From Candidatus Anaerobiospirillum pullistercoris (GTDB taxonomy: Bacteria > Pseudomonadota > Gammaproteobacteria > Enterobacterales > Succinivibrionaceae), in NCBI GenBank assembly GCA_019114785.1, contig DXEV01000219.1, forward strand, positions 1 to 40,395: a stretch of DNA of 40,395 bases. Reading direction: 5' to 3'. The position numbers and the translations under genes were made by a program. Of this stretch, positions 32,901-40,395 are shown piece after piece. Numbering within the stretch: position 1 is the first letter of the stretch; each line of letters begins with the position of its first letter. The notes below the pieces were generated by a model. That model worked only from the letters and a program-made list of their open reading frames with translations. It did not search any database and was not told the DNA's origin.

Positions 32901-34817
32901 CCTGGCTTCACCTTAAGCGAAGAGGAAGACGAGCTGCCATCGCTGGAACCAGCACCGGCCACTGCACCTGTCGCTACACCAGCTGCAGCGCCAACCGCTA
33001 CCCAGACCGCTACAGTCATGCCACCTGCTCCACCTGCTCCAACAGCACCGGTGGCACCAGTAGCACCTATGTCTACTGCACCTGCTGCAAGCACAGTCAC
33101 CCCAGCGGCCAATAGCATTGCCGCCCCAGAGCTTGCTCCTGCTGCTGTAGCACAACCAGCTGCCACGGCCACAGCTGCTTCTGTAGCTGTAACAGCCCCC
33201 GTGGCGACAGCAACACCAGCTGTTGCCCCTGCAATAGCGACTACGGCTGCTGACTCTACTGTAACAGCTGAGTCAGCCGAGGATGATAGCAGCGACGACT
33301 TAGACGATGAGTGGTACGACGAGGAAGTTGAGGACGATAGCGCTAATCAGCTCACCCCAGCTCAGCTCATGATGCACGAGTACATGAGCCGCTGCCATGA
33401 TAACTTAGGATCATGCACCTACTTTACAGGTCGTGCCATCAGTAACGATGTGGCCTCGCGTTTTGATTTGGGCTATGACCCGTTCTATCGCACCTTGCCA
33501 CAAAACCAAATGATGCAAGAGCTCAGCGCCTATCAGATCCAGCAGCTTAACAATCTGGAAACATGGCAAGCCGCTATTATCCCGCTCAGCATCGATAGCT
33601 TTGTGGCCTATAAGATCGCTACCGTTAACGCCACTGGTATGGCCATGCCTGCCTCATGGGATCTAGAAGAGCGCCGTTATATCGGCACCATGCAATGCTT
33701 TAACCTCGAGGCTATCAATCAAGCCACGTTGCGGCACACTCCTGTATTTATTACCGGCTCTGAGATTGATGCTCTGACCTTAGAAAGCCTCAACCTCCCT
33801 GCTTTAGCTTTAGGTCACGCCTCTAACTTGGGATCGCTGTGGCGTTACTTACAAAACTTTATGCTGAACTTACGTGAAAACAGCGGAGCTCAGCTGAGTG
33901 TCAGTAGCGACCACTTAGGACTCAGTTGCTATGTAGCCCTACCAAATGGTGCCTTATGGGATGAGGCTCAGCGCCAATTAAAGCGCTGCATGCGCGAGCT
34001 CAATATCACTTGCCATGTGGTGGATCTGCATTCGCCTTTTAGCAGCATTAACCTCTGTCTGCTGCAAAATCGCACCTTACTGCTCAATAAGCTGTACCAC
34101 TTAAATGAGATCAGCGATGTGCGCTTACAAGAGGCAGTAGTACCAAGTGAGCCTTTAGCCGCACATTCTCTGGTCTTAAGCCTCGAGAGCTTAGCTAAGT
34201 TGCAGCTCTCGCCACTGCTCTACACTTTAGCCAGCCCTGCTGCGGCTTTAAGCCGTTTAGTGCAGGCTTGTTTGGTGGAGAATCCACGCAACAGCATCAT
34301 TTACGCAGGCAGCAAAATGCAATGGCAAATGCTCTGTGCGTTGTTGAGCTTCAATCCAAATGAAGCTGCTGGTACGGATCAAGCTGCTAATGCAGCTGCT
34401 GCAGCGGCAGCAGCGGCCAGTGCTGGTGCTTCGGTCTCGGCTTTAGGTGTGAGTACCCCAAGCTATCGCACTAAATTCTTAGAGATGCCTCTGTCCTTAA
34501 GTACTAGCGACATTGAGCAAACGCTGCATCACGGCCTCACTATGGCTCGCCTCAATGGTATGGACAAGTTCACTTTAATGGTGGACACCTTTGCCTTAGA
34601 GCAAAGTCTCTGTGCACAGCTGTCAGCACGCATTGCGCACCTGTGTGTGGAGTTTAATATCGCCGCCATTGTGTGGTGCTCTCTAGAGCAAAAGCACCTC
34701 TTTGAAGGCAACTCTCTGCAGACCATTGAAATGGAGCAAGGACAGGAAAACGAGATCATCTTTAAGACTCTTGATAGCAGCTGCCGTCCACTCTCCTTTT
34801 CCACCGTCCAAGGCTAA
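29946..34817 (+). CDS. Giant Ala/Thr-rich protein with degenerate TOPRIM-RecA (primase-helicase-like) C-terminus
   Basis: 1,623 residues from the ATG at 29946 (ribosome site weak; a TTG 30 bases earlier is also open). Residues ~1-1110 are low-complexity Ala/Thr/Pro/Ser/Asn/Gln sequence with short basic and acidic islands, surely disordered. An acidic run (about 1108-1134) leads to the C-terminal part. There, YFTGRAIS...FDLGYDPF (about 1159-1178), AIIPLSIDSF (1210-1219) and VFITGSEIDALTL (1267 on) follow the order of phage-type primase TOPRIM regions. The catalytic Glu position is Gly (1271), and the DxD motif is SSD (1320-1322). Beyond it, YAGSKMQ (1453-1459) sits where a Walker A loop would be but lacks GKT, and LMVD (D1547) resembles Walker B. 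An Ala run interrupts this part. It is probably a non-catalytic replication-related protein. The fold call is by eye; the function is unknown. Confidence 0.6.
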   Translation: MPKPSAPSRFRSSSSPSSSRNTDARQRETNFDDINDLSDFDVSDVSTVQMTAEELAKMKQQQRQTSMNAAAAAKAATTAAMMGQIQLDPREINQMRERANSAHAPKTVVPPEPQEQFVDSSVQEIDMPFPELRPVNHSTGSKSMSNSAASNSTRNRNPNTVSRFRAPENSASASLATPAAFAATTSTAVPATPAAPAATAAAPAAAPATPSALERVMLAKPTSFGTSHSTNAATTAAMAPAPAPETNSDGVGTGNNFFDQAQQPTFAPNSLESRVAQAHNAIFGDGLSKRTNAPKAERKQVREVQADEIAKRTAEIWGTAPQAAPATPDAQAAASAIVSQNTATTAFEANTNPLANSAYNAASAPVSTAAPLPMSPAAAAAAAVEQATGALEGTPLRNPQAPSTLINGLAFDFNQSNDAISRGIANARQQQQQQMQQQQNNQPAPSVSGAQSTMSYTQRAFAALNRLNENSTRISGVSSALNNRVIDQEPTTNTLITSSPTPAQPAMSNVARSAAATLANLNDHHTTTILSDNRGRLVSDDLGRFTHESDLIKVANNTAAAFKSAAASPDNRKPNTNTVIARSPAPAVQQTSTPSSISNLIRTELSASNTHIMRADNHSSNVAGRGLGPTVDILSLSEPLDLPRPTLTPATAGVSSTAGTASASAMGAAEAMSAAVAKGATSAADAVTGNTGNTVRDTSTTNAALSVLDELSASAESDLARKEGSASQSKLFTAGLTGASVITSNHDPDLQKPDTLSTGLSAVSPSGAANATGTANNESGMTANQRQALDSIMTAAQSLKDEIKEVSQTLHIGNLIVPATLNAQNGNTGHNDAAQAAATTADKASTATGSTAAEVKDPFKVLLQESARQPLAGSHAAEHKTTTPNLTPATAQAASQKTEHKKTLFTMVPDEEPAQVVDINTLTDPLVKPKTRLSAAKLDKIVLTPPFGNQQNSEESTTLEPPNWTNPLSLRPEDANPLARPQHRDPGFTLSEEEDELPSLEPAPATAPVATPAAAPTATQTATVMPPAPPAPTAPVAPVAPMSTAPAASTVTPAANSIAAPELAPAAVAQPAATATAASVAVTAPVATATPAVAPAIATTAADSTVTAESAEDDSSDDLDDEWYDEEVEDDSANQLTPAQLMMHEYMSRCHDNLGSCTYFTGRAISNDVASRFDLGYDPFYRTLPQNQMMQELSAYQIQQLNNLETWQAAIIPLSIDSFVAYKIATVNATGMAMPASWDLEERRYIGTMQCFNLEAINQATLRHTPVFITGSEIDALTLESLNLPALALGHASNLGSLWRYLQNFMLNLRENSGAQLSVSSDHLGLSCYVALPNGALWDEAQRQLKRCMRELNITCHVVDLHSPFSSINLCLLQNRTLLLNKLYHLNEISDVRLQEAVVPSEPLAAHSLVLSLESLAKLQLSPLLYTLASPAAALSRLVQACLVENPRNSIIYAGSKMQWQMLCALLSFNPNEAAGTDQAANAAAAAAAAASAGASVSALGVSTPSYRTKFLEMPLSLSTSDIEQTLHHGLTMARLNGMDKFTLMVDTFALEQSLCAQLSARIAHLCVEFNIAAIVWCSLEQKHLFEGNSLQTIEMEQGQENEIIFKTLDSSCRPLSFSTVQG

Positions 34818-34870
34818 ACCTGCTCTCACGAGCAGGGGCCCACAGGCAGATGCCCACGGCCTGACCCAAG

Positions 34871-34942
34871 GCCCGCTTGCGGCGGGCTCCACAGGCCAGC
34901 GCTTTGCTGGCCCCATAAGCCCGCTTTTGGCGGGCTTTGCTT
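34871..34942 (+). terminator. Three tandem GC hairpins between the giant gene and rep
   Basis: GCCCGC/GCGGGC (34871-34887), GGCCAGC/GCTGGCC (34894-34912) and AGCCCGC/GCGGGCT (34918-34936), the last followed by TTGCTTTT. The third can terminate; the first two are cousins of it and may be a short hairpin repeat. Confidence 0.65.
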
Positions 34943-35082
34943 TTGGTGCTAAGATGAGCGGCCACAGAGGCAAAAGCCTATTTTATGCGCCTAAGGCTAA
35001 AAGATCGGGCGCGCTGGGCTTGGGCCTCAGCTTTGGCTTTGGGCTTCGGTGGATCGGTTGTTTTGAGTTCTGAGGGTGTCGT

Positions 35083-37191
35083 ATGGCTAAGATGCAACTT
35101 AATGCTGCACAGCAAGAAGCAGTTACTTATACGCAAGGGCCTTGTTTAGTACTGGCTGGTGCTGGTTCAGGCAAAACCCGCGTGATCATCACTAAGATCG
35201 CTTACTTACTGCGTAACAATTTAGCCCAGCCTGCTCAGATCCTCGCTGTCACCTTTACCAACAAAGCTGCCGCTGAAATGCGCGAGCGTATTGCGCTTGA
35301 GGTAGGCCCTGAGATCAGCTCACAACTCACCATCTGTACCTTTCACTCTTTAGGCCGTCAGATCCTCAAGGAGCAAGCACAGCTGCTGCGTTTGGGCTCT
35401 CACTTCTCTATTTTTGATGAAACCGACACCTTAAAGATCTTAAAAGGCATTATTGCCAGCGATTACTCCACCCTCAAAAGCACCCAAAGCGCCGATTATT
35501 TAAGCACTGTAGCCAGTCATATCTCTCGCTGGAAAGGAGAGCTCAAAAACCCTAGCTCTATCCTCAAAGATCCAAAAAGCGATCACATCACCGCAGAGCT
35601 CTACCAAAAATATAGCGACTACCTACGTGCCTGCAATGCCGTGGACTTTGACGACCTGATCTATCTGCCAACGCGACTCTTATTGCTCAATGAAAAAGTA
35701 CGCAGCTACTATCAGCAGCGCTATCGCTACATCATGGTGGACGAGTATCAGGACACCAATCACACTCAGTACTACCTCTTAATGTGCCTTGTAGCGAGCA
35801 ATCAGCGTTTTATGGTGGTGGGTGATGATGATCAATCCATTTACTCGTGGCGTGGTGCCCGTCCTGAAAACATCAAACAGCTCACGGTCGATTTCCCTGA
35901 GCTAAAGGTCATTAAGCTCGAGCAAAACTATCGCTCCACCTCGCGTATTCTGCACTGTGCTAACAGCATCATTGCCCACAATCAGCACCTTTTTAGTAAG
36001 ACGCTCTACTCCGGCATCGAAGGCGGTGAGCCGATCCGTGTGGTGACTTGCAACGATAACGAACAAAGCTGTGAATACATAGCCGCCGAGATCTTAGGGC
36101 ATCGCTTTGATCACCGCAGCAAGTGGGGTGATTACGCCATTCTCTATCGCTCTAACTCTCAATCCCGCGATATGGAAAAGGCCCTGATGAGTGCCCATAT
36201 TCCCTGCAAGATCACTGGTGACACCAGCTTCTTTGCCCGTATGGAGGTCAAAGACATTATGGCTTGGTGCCGTGTGCTCACCAACCCAAAGGACGATGCT
36301 GCCCTATTGCGCATTATCAATGTGCCGCATCGTGGTATTGGAGCCCAGACCATCAAAATCATGACTGAGCTCGGGCGCAAATTTAACCGCTGTCTGTACG
36401 ATTGCGCCATCTCCCAAGAGATGCACAGTGCGCTCAATAAGCAACAGGTCGATGCCTTGTGCTCTTTTTTAGGACTGCTCTTTGACCTGCGCCATAAATT
36501 AGCCCAACATCACGATCTTGAGGTCTGCCGTACCCTGATCGATAAGATCGGCTACCGTGGTTACTTACGCGCCGAAAACGCCTCCACCAATGCCTTTGAG
36601 TGGAAATTAAAGAATGTGCAGATCCTCATGGGATGGATTGAGGAGCTCTTAACCGGACAAAAGAATAATTCTTTTGGTAAGAGCAGCACTGCTGGCGCAG
36701 CTGGTGCTGCAAGCGACCTGAACCAGCCGCTAGAAATGCGCTTTGGTGAGGCCGTCGAGCGTTTAGGCCTGCGTGAGATGATGGACAAAAAGGCCGATGA
36801 GGACGAAGAGCAAGATGCCGTGCAGATGATGACGCTGCACGCTGCCAAGGGCCTTGAGTTTCCGGTGGTATTCTTGCTGGGCATGGAAGAGGGTATTTTG
36901 CCGCACCGCACTTCCATTGAAGAGCACAATATCGAAGAAGAACGCCGTCTGGCCTATGTGGGTGTCACCCGAGCGCAAAAAGAGCTCACGCTCGTGGTGG
37001 CCCGCCAGCGCAAGCAAGGCAACAGCATTGTGCAACAGGAGCCAAGCCGCTTTATCGGTGAAATGCCAAAAGAAGAGCTGACTTTCATTGACCTTGCTAA
37101 GCCACAAAAACAGAGCAAGGAAAGCAGTCAGCATGGTTTAGAGCGCGTGATCGAAGACCTTGCGCAGTTCGCTGGCCAAAGCCACGCTTAG
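35083..37191 (+). CDS. rep: Rep ATP-dependent DNA helicase
   Basis: 702 residues (E. coli Rep 673). Superfamily 1A motifs are in order: Walker A AGAGSGKT (25-32), FTNKAAAEM (Ia), VDEYQDTN (II), GDDDQSIYSWRGA (III), EQNYRST (IV), MTLHAAKGLEFPVVFL (V) and AYVGVTRAQKEL (VI). Rep moves 3'-5' on single-stranded DNA, rides with the replicative helicase and clears proteins ahead of forks. Overall text is closer to Rep than to UvrD or PcrA (for example the N-terminus and the NYRSTSRIL region). GAGGGTG precedes the ATG. It is separate from the giant gene upstream by a terminator-like spacer. Confidence 0.95.
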   Translation: MAKMQLNAAQQEAVTYTQGPCLVLAGAGSGKTRVIITKIAYLLRNNLAQPAQILAVTFTNKAAAEMRERIALEVGPEISSQLTICTFHSLGRQILKEQAQLLRLGSHFSIFDETDTLKILKGIIASDYSTLKSTQSADYLSTVASHISRWKGELKNPSSILKDPKSDHITAELYQKYSDYLRACNAVDFDDLIYLPTRLLLLNEKVRSYYQQRYRYIMVDEYQDTNHTQYYLLMCLVASNQRFMVVGDDDQSIYSWRGARPENIKQLTVDFPELKVIKLEQNYRSTSRILHCANSIIAHNQHLFSKTLYSGIEGGEPIRVVTCNDNEQSCEYIAAEILGHRFDHRSKWGDYAILYRSNSQSRDMEKALMSAHIPCKITGDTSFFARMEVKDIMAWCRVLTNPKDDAALLRIINVPHRGIGAQTIKIMTELGRKFNRCLYDCAISQEMHSALNKQQVDALCSFLGLLFDLRHKLAQHHDLEVCRTLIDKIGYRGYLRAENASTNAFEWKLKNVQILMGWIEELLTGQKNNSFGKSSTAGAAGAASDLNQPLEMRFGEAVERLGLREMMDKKADEDEEQDAVQMMTLHAAKGLEFPVVFLLGMEEGILPHRTSIEEHNIEEERRLAYVGVTRAQKELTLVVARQRKQGNSIVQQEPSRFIGEMPKEELTFIDLAKPQKQSKESSQHGLERVIEDLAQFAGQSHA

Positions 37192-37335
37192 TCCGCGCCT
37201 GCGCGCGACCCGCGCGCACTCTGCGCGTCTGCGCACTCAGCGCGCCATGCGCGCGCCCTGCTGGGCCCTGCACAAAGGGCAGATGGGCGCTGCACCCCCG
37301 CTGTGCCCGCCTGCGCCACCACTGTGAGCAGGTGC
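37192..37335. other. GC-rich palindromic spacer after rep
   Basis: A run of overlapping GCGC/CGCG palindromes of very high G+C, sharply unlike the genes on either side. No gene is seen here or in the following ~190 bases up to pgi (332-base gap in all). It can form many alternative hairpins and alternating purine-pyrimidine tracts. Confidence 0.6.
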
Positions 37336-37523
37336 GCTTAAATAAGCGATTTAGCGCACAAAATCCAAAATTTCCTCCCTTTTTGCTCCCTTCCTGACCT
37401 GACTGTCTCTGTGCGCTGACGGCAAAACGCGCTATGATCATTTGCACTGATCCAATCTTTTCCTCGTGATGTCTTCAACCCCCAATAGGGCCCCGTACAT
37501 CACGAACTGTCAAAGGAGATGTC

Positions 37524-39176
37524 ATGCTCAAGAACGTCAACCCAACAACGACCAAGGCATGGAAAGCCCTCGAAGAACACTTTGCTCAAACCAAGGGCCG
37601 CACCTTGAAGGAGCTGTTCGCTGCTGATCCTAAGCGCTTTGAGGAGTTTTCTTTAAGCGTTGGCAACGGTGACATTTTAGCTGACTATTCCAAGAACCTG
37701 ATTGATAAGAAGACCTTAGATCTCCTCATTGATCTGGCCAATGAGTGCGATGTGAAGGGCGATATCGAAGCCATGTTCCGTGGCGATAAGATCAATCGCA
37801 CTGAAGATCGCGCTGTTTTACACACCGCTTTACGTAACTTCTCCGGTGAGAGCGTGATGCTCGACGGCAAGGACGTGATGGTCGACGTCAAGGCCGTGCT
37901 CGCTAAGATGAAGAGCTTCTGCGATCGCGTGATCTCCGGCGAGTGGAAAGGCTACACCGGCAAGCCAATCACCGACGTGGTGAACATCGGTATCGGAGGC
38001 TCCGACTTAGGCCCTTGCATGATCACTGAGGCCTTAACCCCATATCACAACCACTTAAAGAGCCACTTCGTTTCCAACATCGACGGCACTCACATCGTCG
38101 AAGTCTTAAAGAAGTGCAACCCTGAAACCACCTTATTCTTAATCGCCTCTAAGACCTTCACCACCTTAGAGACCATGACCAATGCCCACACTGCTCGTGA
38201 CTGGTTCTTAAAGAGCGCCGGTGACATCAAGCATGTGGCTAAGCACTTCGTAGCTTTATCGACCAACGCCAAGTGCGTCGCTGAGTTTGGTATCGACACC
38301 GACAACATGTTCGAGTTCTGGGACTGGGTTGGCGGTCGTTATTCTTCTTGGTCTGCCATTGGTCTGTCCATCGCTTTAGCTTGTGGCTATGACAACTTTG
38401 AGCAGCTCTTAAAGGGCGGCTATGAGATGGATTGCCACTTCCGTACCGCTGACTTTGCCCACAACCTGCCAGTGCTCTTAGCCTTAATTGGCCTGTGGTA
38501 CAACAACTTCTACCACTTCGCCACCGAGGCTATTCTGCCATACGACCAATACATGTACCGCTTCCCAGCTTACTTCCAGCAGGGCAACATGGAGTCCAAT
38601 GGTAAGAGCGTAGATCGTGATGGCAACCCAGTGAACTACGAGACTGGCCCAATCATTTGGGGTGAGCCAGGCACCAATGGTCAGCACGCTTTCTATCAGC
38701 TGATCCACCAAGGCACTAAGGTCATTCCATGTGACTTTATCGCCCCAGCCCGCACTCACAACCCAATTGGCGATCACCATCCAAAGCTCCTCTCCAACTT
38801 CTTTGCACAGACCGAGGCTTTAGCCTTTGGTAAGACCAAGGAAGCAGTGGAGCAAGAGTTCTTAGCCAAGGGCAAGAAGCTTGAGGACGTTAAGGATGTA
38901 GTTCCATTCAAGATCTTCACCGGCAACCGTCCAACCAATTCGTTCTTAGTCAAAGAGATCACCCCACGTACCTTAGGTATGTTGATCGCCATGTATGAGC
39001 ACAAGATCTTCGTCCAAGGCGCAATTCTCAACATCTTCTCCTTTGACCAATGGGGCGTTGAGCTGGGCAAGCAGCTGGCCTTAAAGATCCTGCCAGAGCT
39101 GGAGAATAGCGAGCAGATCACCTCTCACGACAGCTCCACCAATGGTCTGATCAATGCCTACAAGGCCATGAAGTAA
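37524..39176 (+). CDS. pgi: Glucose-6-phosphate isomerase
   Basis: 550 residues, as in E. coli (549). It interconverts glucose-6-phosphate and fructose-6-phosphate in glycolysis and gluconeogenesis. Signature [14 protein letters not shown] and phosphate-binding SKTFTTLET are present. The catalytic residues E357 (MESNG), H388 (QHAFYQ) and K516 (ELGKQ) fall at the places of E. coli E355, H386 and K514. A strong AAAGGAGAT ribosome site precedes the ATG. Monocistronic. Confidence 0.97.
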   Translation: MLKNVNPTTTKAWKALEEHFAQTKGRTLKELFAADPKRFEEFSLSVGNGDILADYSKNLIDKKTLDLLIDLANECDVKGDIEAMFRGDKINRTEDRAVLHTALRNFSGESVMLDGKDVMVDVKAVLAKMKSFCDRVISGEWKGYTGKPITDVVNIGIGGSDLGPCMITEALTPYHNHLKSHFVSNIDGTHIVEVLKKCNPETTLFLIASKTFTTLETMTNAHTARDWFLKSAGDIKHVAKHFVALSTNAKCVAEFGIDTDNMFEFWDWVGGRYSSWSAIGLSIALACGYDNFEQLLKGGYEMDCHFRTADFAHNLPVLLALIGLWYNNFYHFATEAILPYDQYMYRFPAYFQQGNMESNGKSVDRDGNPVNYETGPIIWGEPGTNGQHAFYQLIHQGTKVIPCDFIAPARTHNPIGDHHPKLLSNFFAQTEALAFGKTKEAVEQEFLAKGKKLEDVKDVVPFKIFTGNRPTNSFLVKEITPRTLGMLIAMYEHKIFVQGAILNIFSFDQWGVELGKQLALKILPELENSEQITSHDSSTNGLINAYKAMK

Positions 39177-39239
39177 GATTCTTTTGGTAACGTGTGCTGT
39201 TAGCTAGATAGCTAGAAGGCCACTGAGTTACTGATAAGC

Positions 39240-39276
39240 AAAAGGGCTGGGGATCACTCCTCAGCCCTTTTCTTTT
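39240..39276 (+). terminator. Terminator after pgi
   Basis: A 14-bp stem (39240-39253 with 39258-39271, one G-T pair) with TCAC loop runs into TTTTCTTTT. Confidence 0.9.
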
Positions 39277-39280
39277 GCCC

Positions 39281-39388
39281 GCAAGGCCACGCTGTGGCCT
39301 GCGCAGGCCACTGCGCACAGCACAGCTGCGCACGGCACAGCTGCGCTGTAGCGCAGCTACGCGGCGACGCAGCGGCGCGACGCCGCTG
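39281..39388. other. GC-rich palindromic spacer between pgi and the hydrolase gene
   Basis: Overlapping GC palindromes such as GGCCAC/GTGGCC (39285-39299), GTAGC/GCTAC and GCGGCG/CGCCGC, like the spacer after rep. It lies between convergent genes and may serve as a minus-strand transcription end, but no T-run is seen. Confidence 0.55.
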
Positions 39389-40210
39389 CTAAACGCAGCG
39401 TCGCACAAAAGCGGCGGCCTGCGTCAGCCACGTAGCAATTAAAGGATCAGCCTGCGCAAAGTCATTGTTGAGCTCCACCTCGCGGGTAGCTAACGATGAG
39501 CCGTGCTCGCCTTGCGGGAACAGCACCAATTGCGCTTTACAACCATGCTCCCACATGGCTTGGGCATAGACTAAAGAATTAGCATAAGGCACAGTGGTAT
39601 CAGTAACGGTGTGCCAAATAAAGGCAGGTGGCGTATCAGAAGTGACATTCTGCTCACAAGAATAATGCTGCCAATCACTTGGGCGCTCACTGCCTGTGAA
39701 GCAAGTAAACGAAGTCACATGGGCCAAATCAGGACGAGCACTGATCACCGGATAGCAGAGGATGGCACCATCAGGACGCAGTGAACCATTCCATGCGGCT
39801 CCAGTGGTGAGCTCAGGATCGTTATACAGCGTGCACAAGGAGGCGGCTAAGTGACCGCCTGCCGAGAAGCCACACAGCACGATCTTATGATGCTGCATAC
39901 CTAAATGGCTATTACGGCGCAGCTCATCGATCATCATGGCCACATCAACCATGGCATCATGGCCCACACCACGGTGGGAAAAGCGCACTTCTTCTACGTA
40001 CTTAGTGTGATAGTGCAGCACGACTGCATCAAAGCCCATACGGGCAAAGGCTAAGGCAACTTTACGATCTTCACGATAGGACAAGAACTCGTAGCCGCCA
40101 CCTGGCAGCACCACGATCACATACTGCTGCTGGCTATCTGCACCTAAAACAGGAGAGGTTCCAAAGGAATTTGGAGCTACCGCATGATTGCGTGCACGAA
40201 AAATAGCCAT
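39389..40210 (-). CDS. Alpha/beta hydrolase, acetyl-xylan-esterase-like
   Basis: 273 residues. The alpha/beta hydrolase features are an oxyanion-hole LPGGGY (35-40), nucleophile GFSAGG (S116), acid D204 in TDTTVPY and H236 in GEHGSS. The pattern resembles small carbohydrate esterases of the acetyl-xylan-esterase / BD-FAE type that remove acyl groups from plant sugars; no signal peptide, so it would act on imported oligosaccharides. The substrate is a guess. The ATG at 40210 has no good ribosome site, and the same frame stays open upstream to about 40302 with protein-like sequence (LVPADEEIPVNYGHK) but no ATG, GTG or TTG, so the true N-terminus is uncertain. Confidence 0.75.
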   Translation of the reverse strand: MAIFRARNHAVAPNSFGTSPVLGADSQQQYVIVVLPGGGYEFLSYREDRKVALAFARMGFDAVVLHYHTKYVEEVRFSHRGVGHDAMVDVAMMIDELRRNSHLGMQHHKIVLCGFSAGGHLAASLCTLYNDPELTTGAAWNGSLRPDGAILCYPVISARPDLAHVTSFTCFTGSERPSDWQHYSCEQNVTSDTPPAFIWHTVTDTTVPYANSLVYAQAMWEHGCKAQLVLFPQGEHGSSLATREVELNNDFAQADPLIATWLTQAAAFVRRCV

Positions 40211-40395
40211 TTTATGGCCATAATTGACAGGGATCTCTTCATCTGCCGGAACGAGATCAACGAGAATCGAGTAGCTGCTGCTAGTTCTTCTAGCAGCCAG
40301 CTCTCACACCACCCGGCATACCGTTTTCGGTACCAAGGCGGTTTCTTATCACTACTGAACCTTATGATTCTGCTTTTGTTCAGTCGTTAACGCAA
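40211..40395. other. Region upstream of the hydrolase gene to the window end
   Basis: Besides the in-frame extension of the hydrolase (40211-40302), it has an inverted pair CTGAAC/GTTCAG (40355-40383) that could be an operator. No complete gene is visible. Confidence 0.35.

Noticed and set aside
30284-33172. Several long minus-strand frames inside the giant gene, rich in Ala/Gly/Val
   Set aside because: They are antisense images of the Ala/Thr/Pro-rich repeats; no ribosome sites or known motifs.
37097-37447. Minus-strand frame across the GC-rich spacer after rep
   Set aside because: Arg/Ala-rich product of GC palindromes overlapping the rep 3' end; no start signal.
1-40395. CRISPR array
   Set aside because: The only regular short repeats (9-251) are in inverted orientation with unequal spacing, which fits transposon ends, not CRISPR.

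Overview
The window looks like chromosomal DNA of a gammaproteobacterium. Rep, Pgi, TcdA, FldA, HemX/HemY, AcrR/AcrA/AcrB, AraC and YciA all read as gammaproteobacterial orthologues. Heavy use of TTA leucine codons and Ala/Thr-rich tails on ordinary enzymes would fit a host-associated anaerobe of the Succinivibrionaceae/Anaerobiospirillum type. That placement is inferred from protein style only.

Layout, left to right. The first 260 bases are a small element with inverted ends and five copies of a ~21-bp repeat, like the ends of an IS21-type insertion sequence with the middle missing. After ~820 bases without a gene come hemX-hemY, an exported protein of unknown function (minus strand) and a YihG-like acyltransferase. 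Next is a sugar locus: an MFS permease and a GH42 beta-galactosidase on plus, and an AraC orthologue and a GPH-family symporter on minus. The two arms are separated by a 236-bp inverted-repeat element with a 5-bp target duplication. A near-consensus CRP site lies upstream of the symporter. Then come dsbA, a squalene/phytoene synthase-family gene, yciA, and the divergent acrR / acrAB efflux locus with AcrR-type palindromes and a ~900-base structured acrAB leader.

Further right are an unrecognised 388-aa protein, flavodoxin, and a two-gene PstI/BsuBI-type restriction-modification system lying against two minus-strand tRNA genes, Leu(CAG) and Arg(CCG). After the tRNAs come tcdA, a 1,623-aa protein, rep, pgi and an alpha/beta hydrolase (minus). 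rep and pgi are followed, and the hydrolase gene is adjoined, by GC-rich palindromic spacers.

The most unusual item is the 1,623-aa protein (29946-34817). About 1,120 residues of Ala/Thr/Pro/Ser-rich low-complexity sequence precede a ~490-residue C-terminal part that can be aligned by eye with the TOPRIM-plus-RecA/DnaB-like architecture of phage-type primase-helicases. The catalytic acidic residues and the Walker A lysine appear to be lost. It lies directly upstream of the replicative accessory helicase gene rep and may be a domesticated, non-catalytic replication protein. Other items worth checking are the long acrAB leader, the two MITE-like elements, the AraC arabinose pocket preserved beside a galactosidase, and the isolated squalene-synthase-like gene. 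All calls come from reading the sequence; no database search was run.
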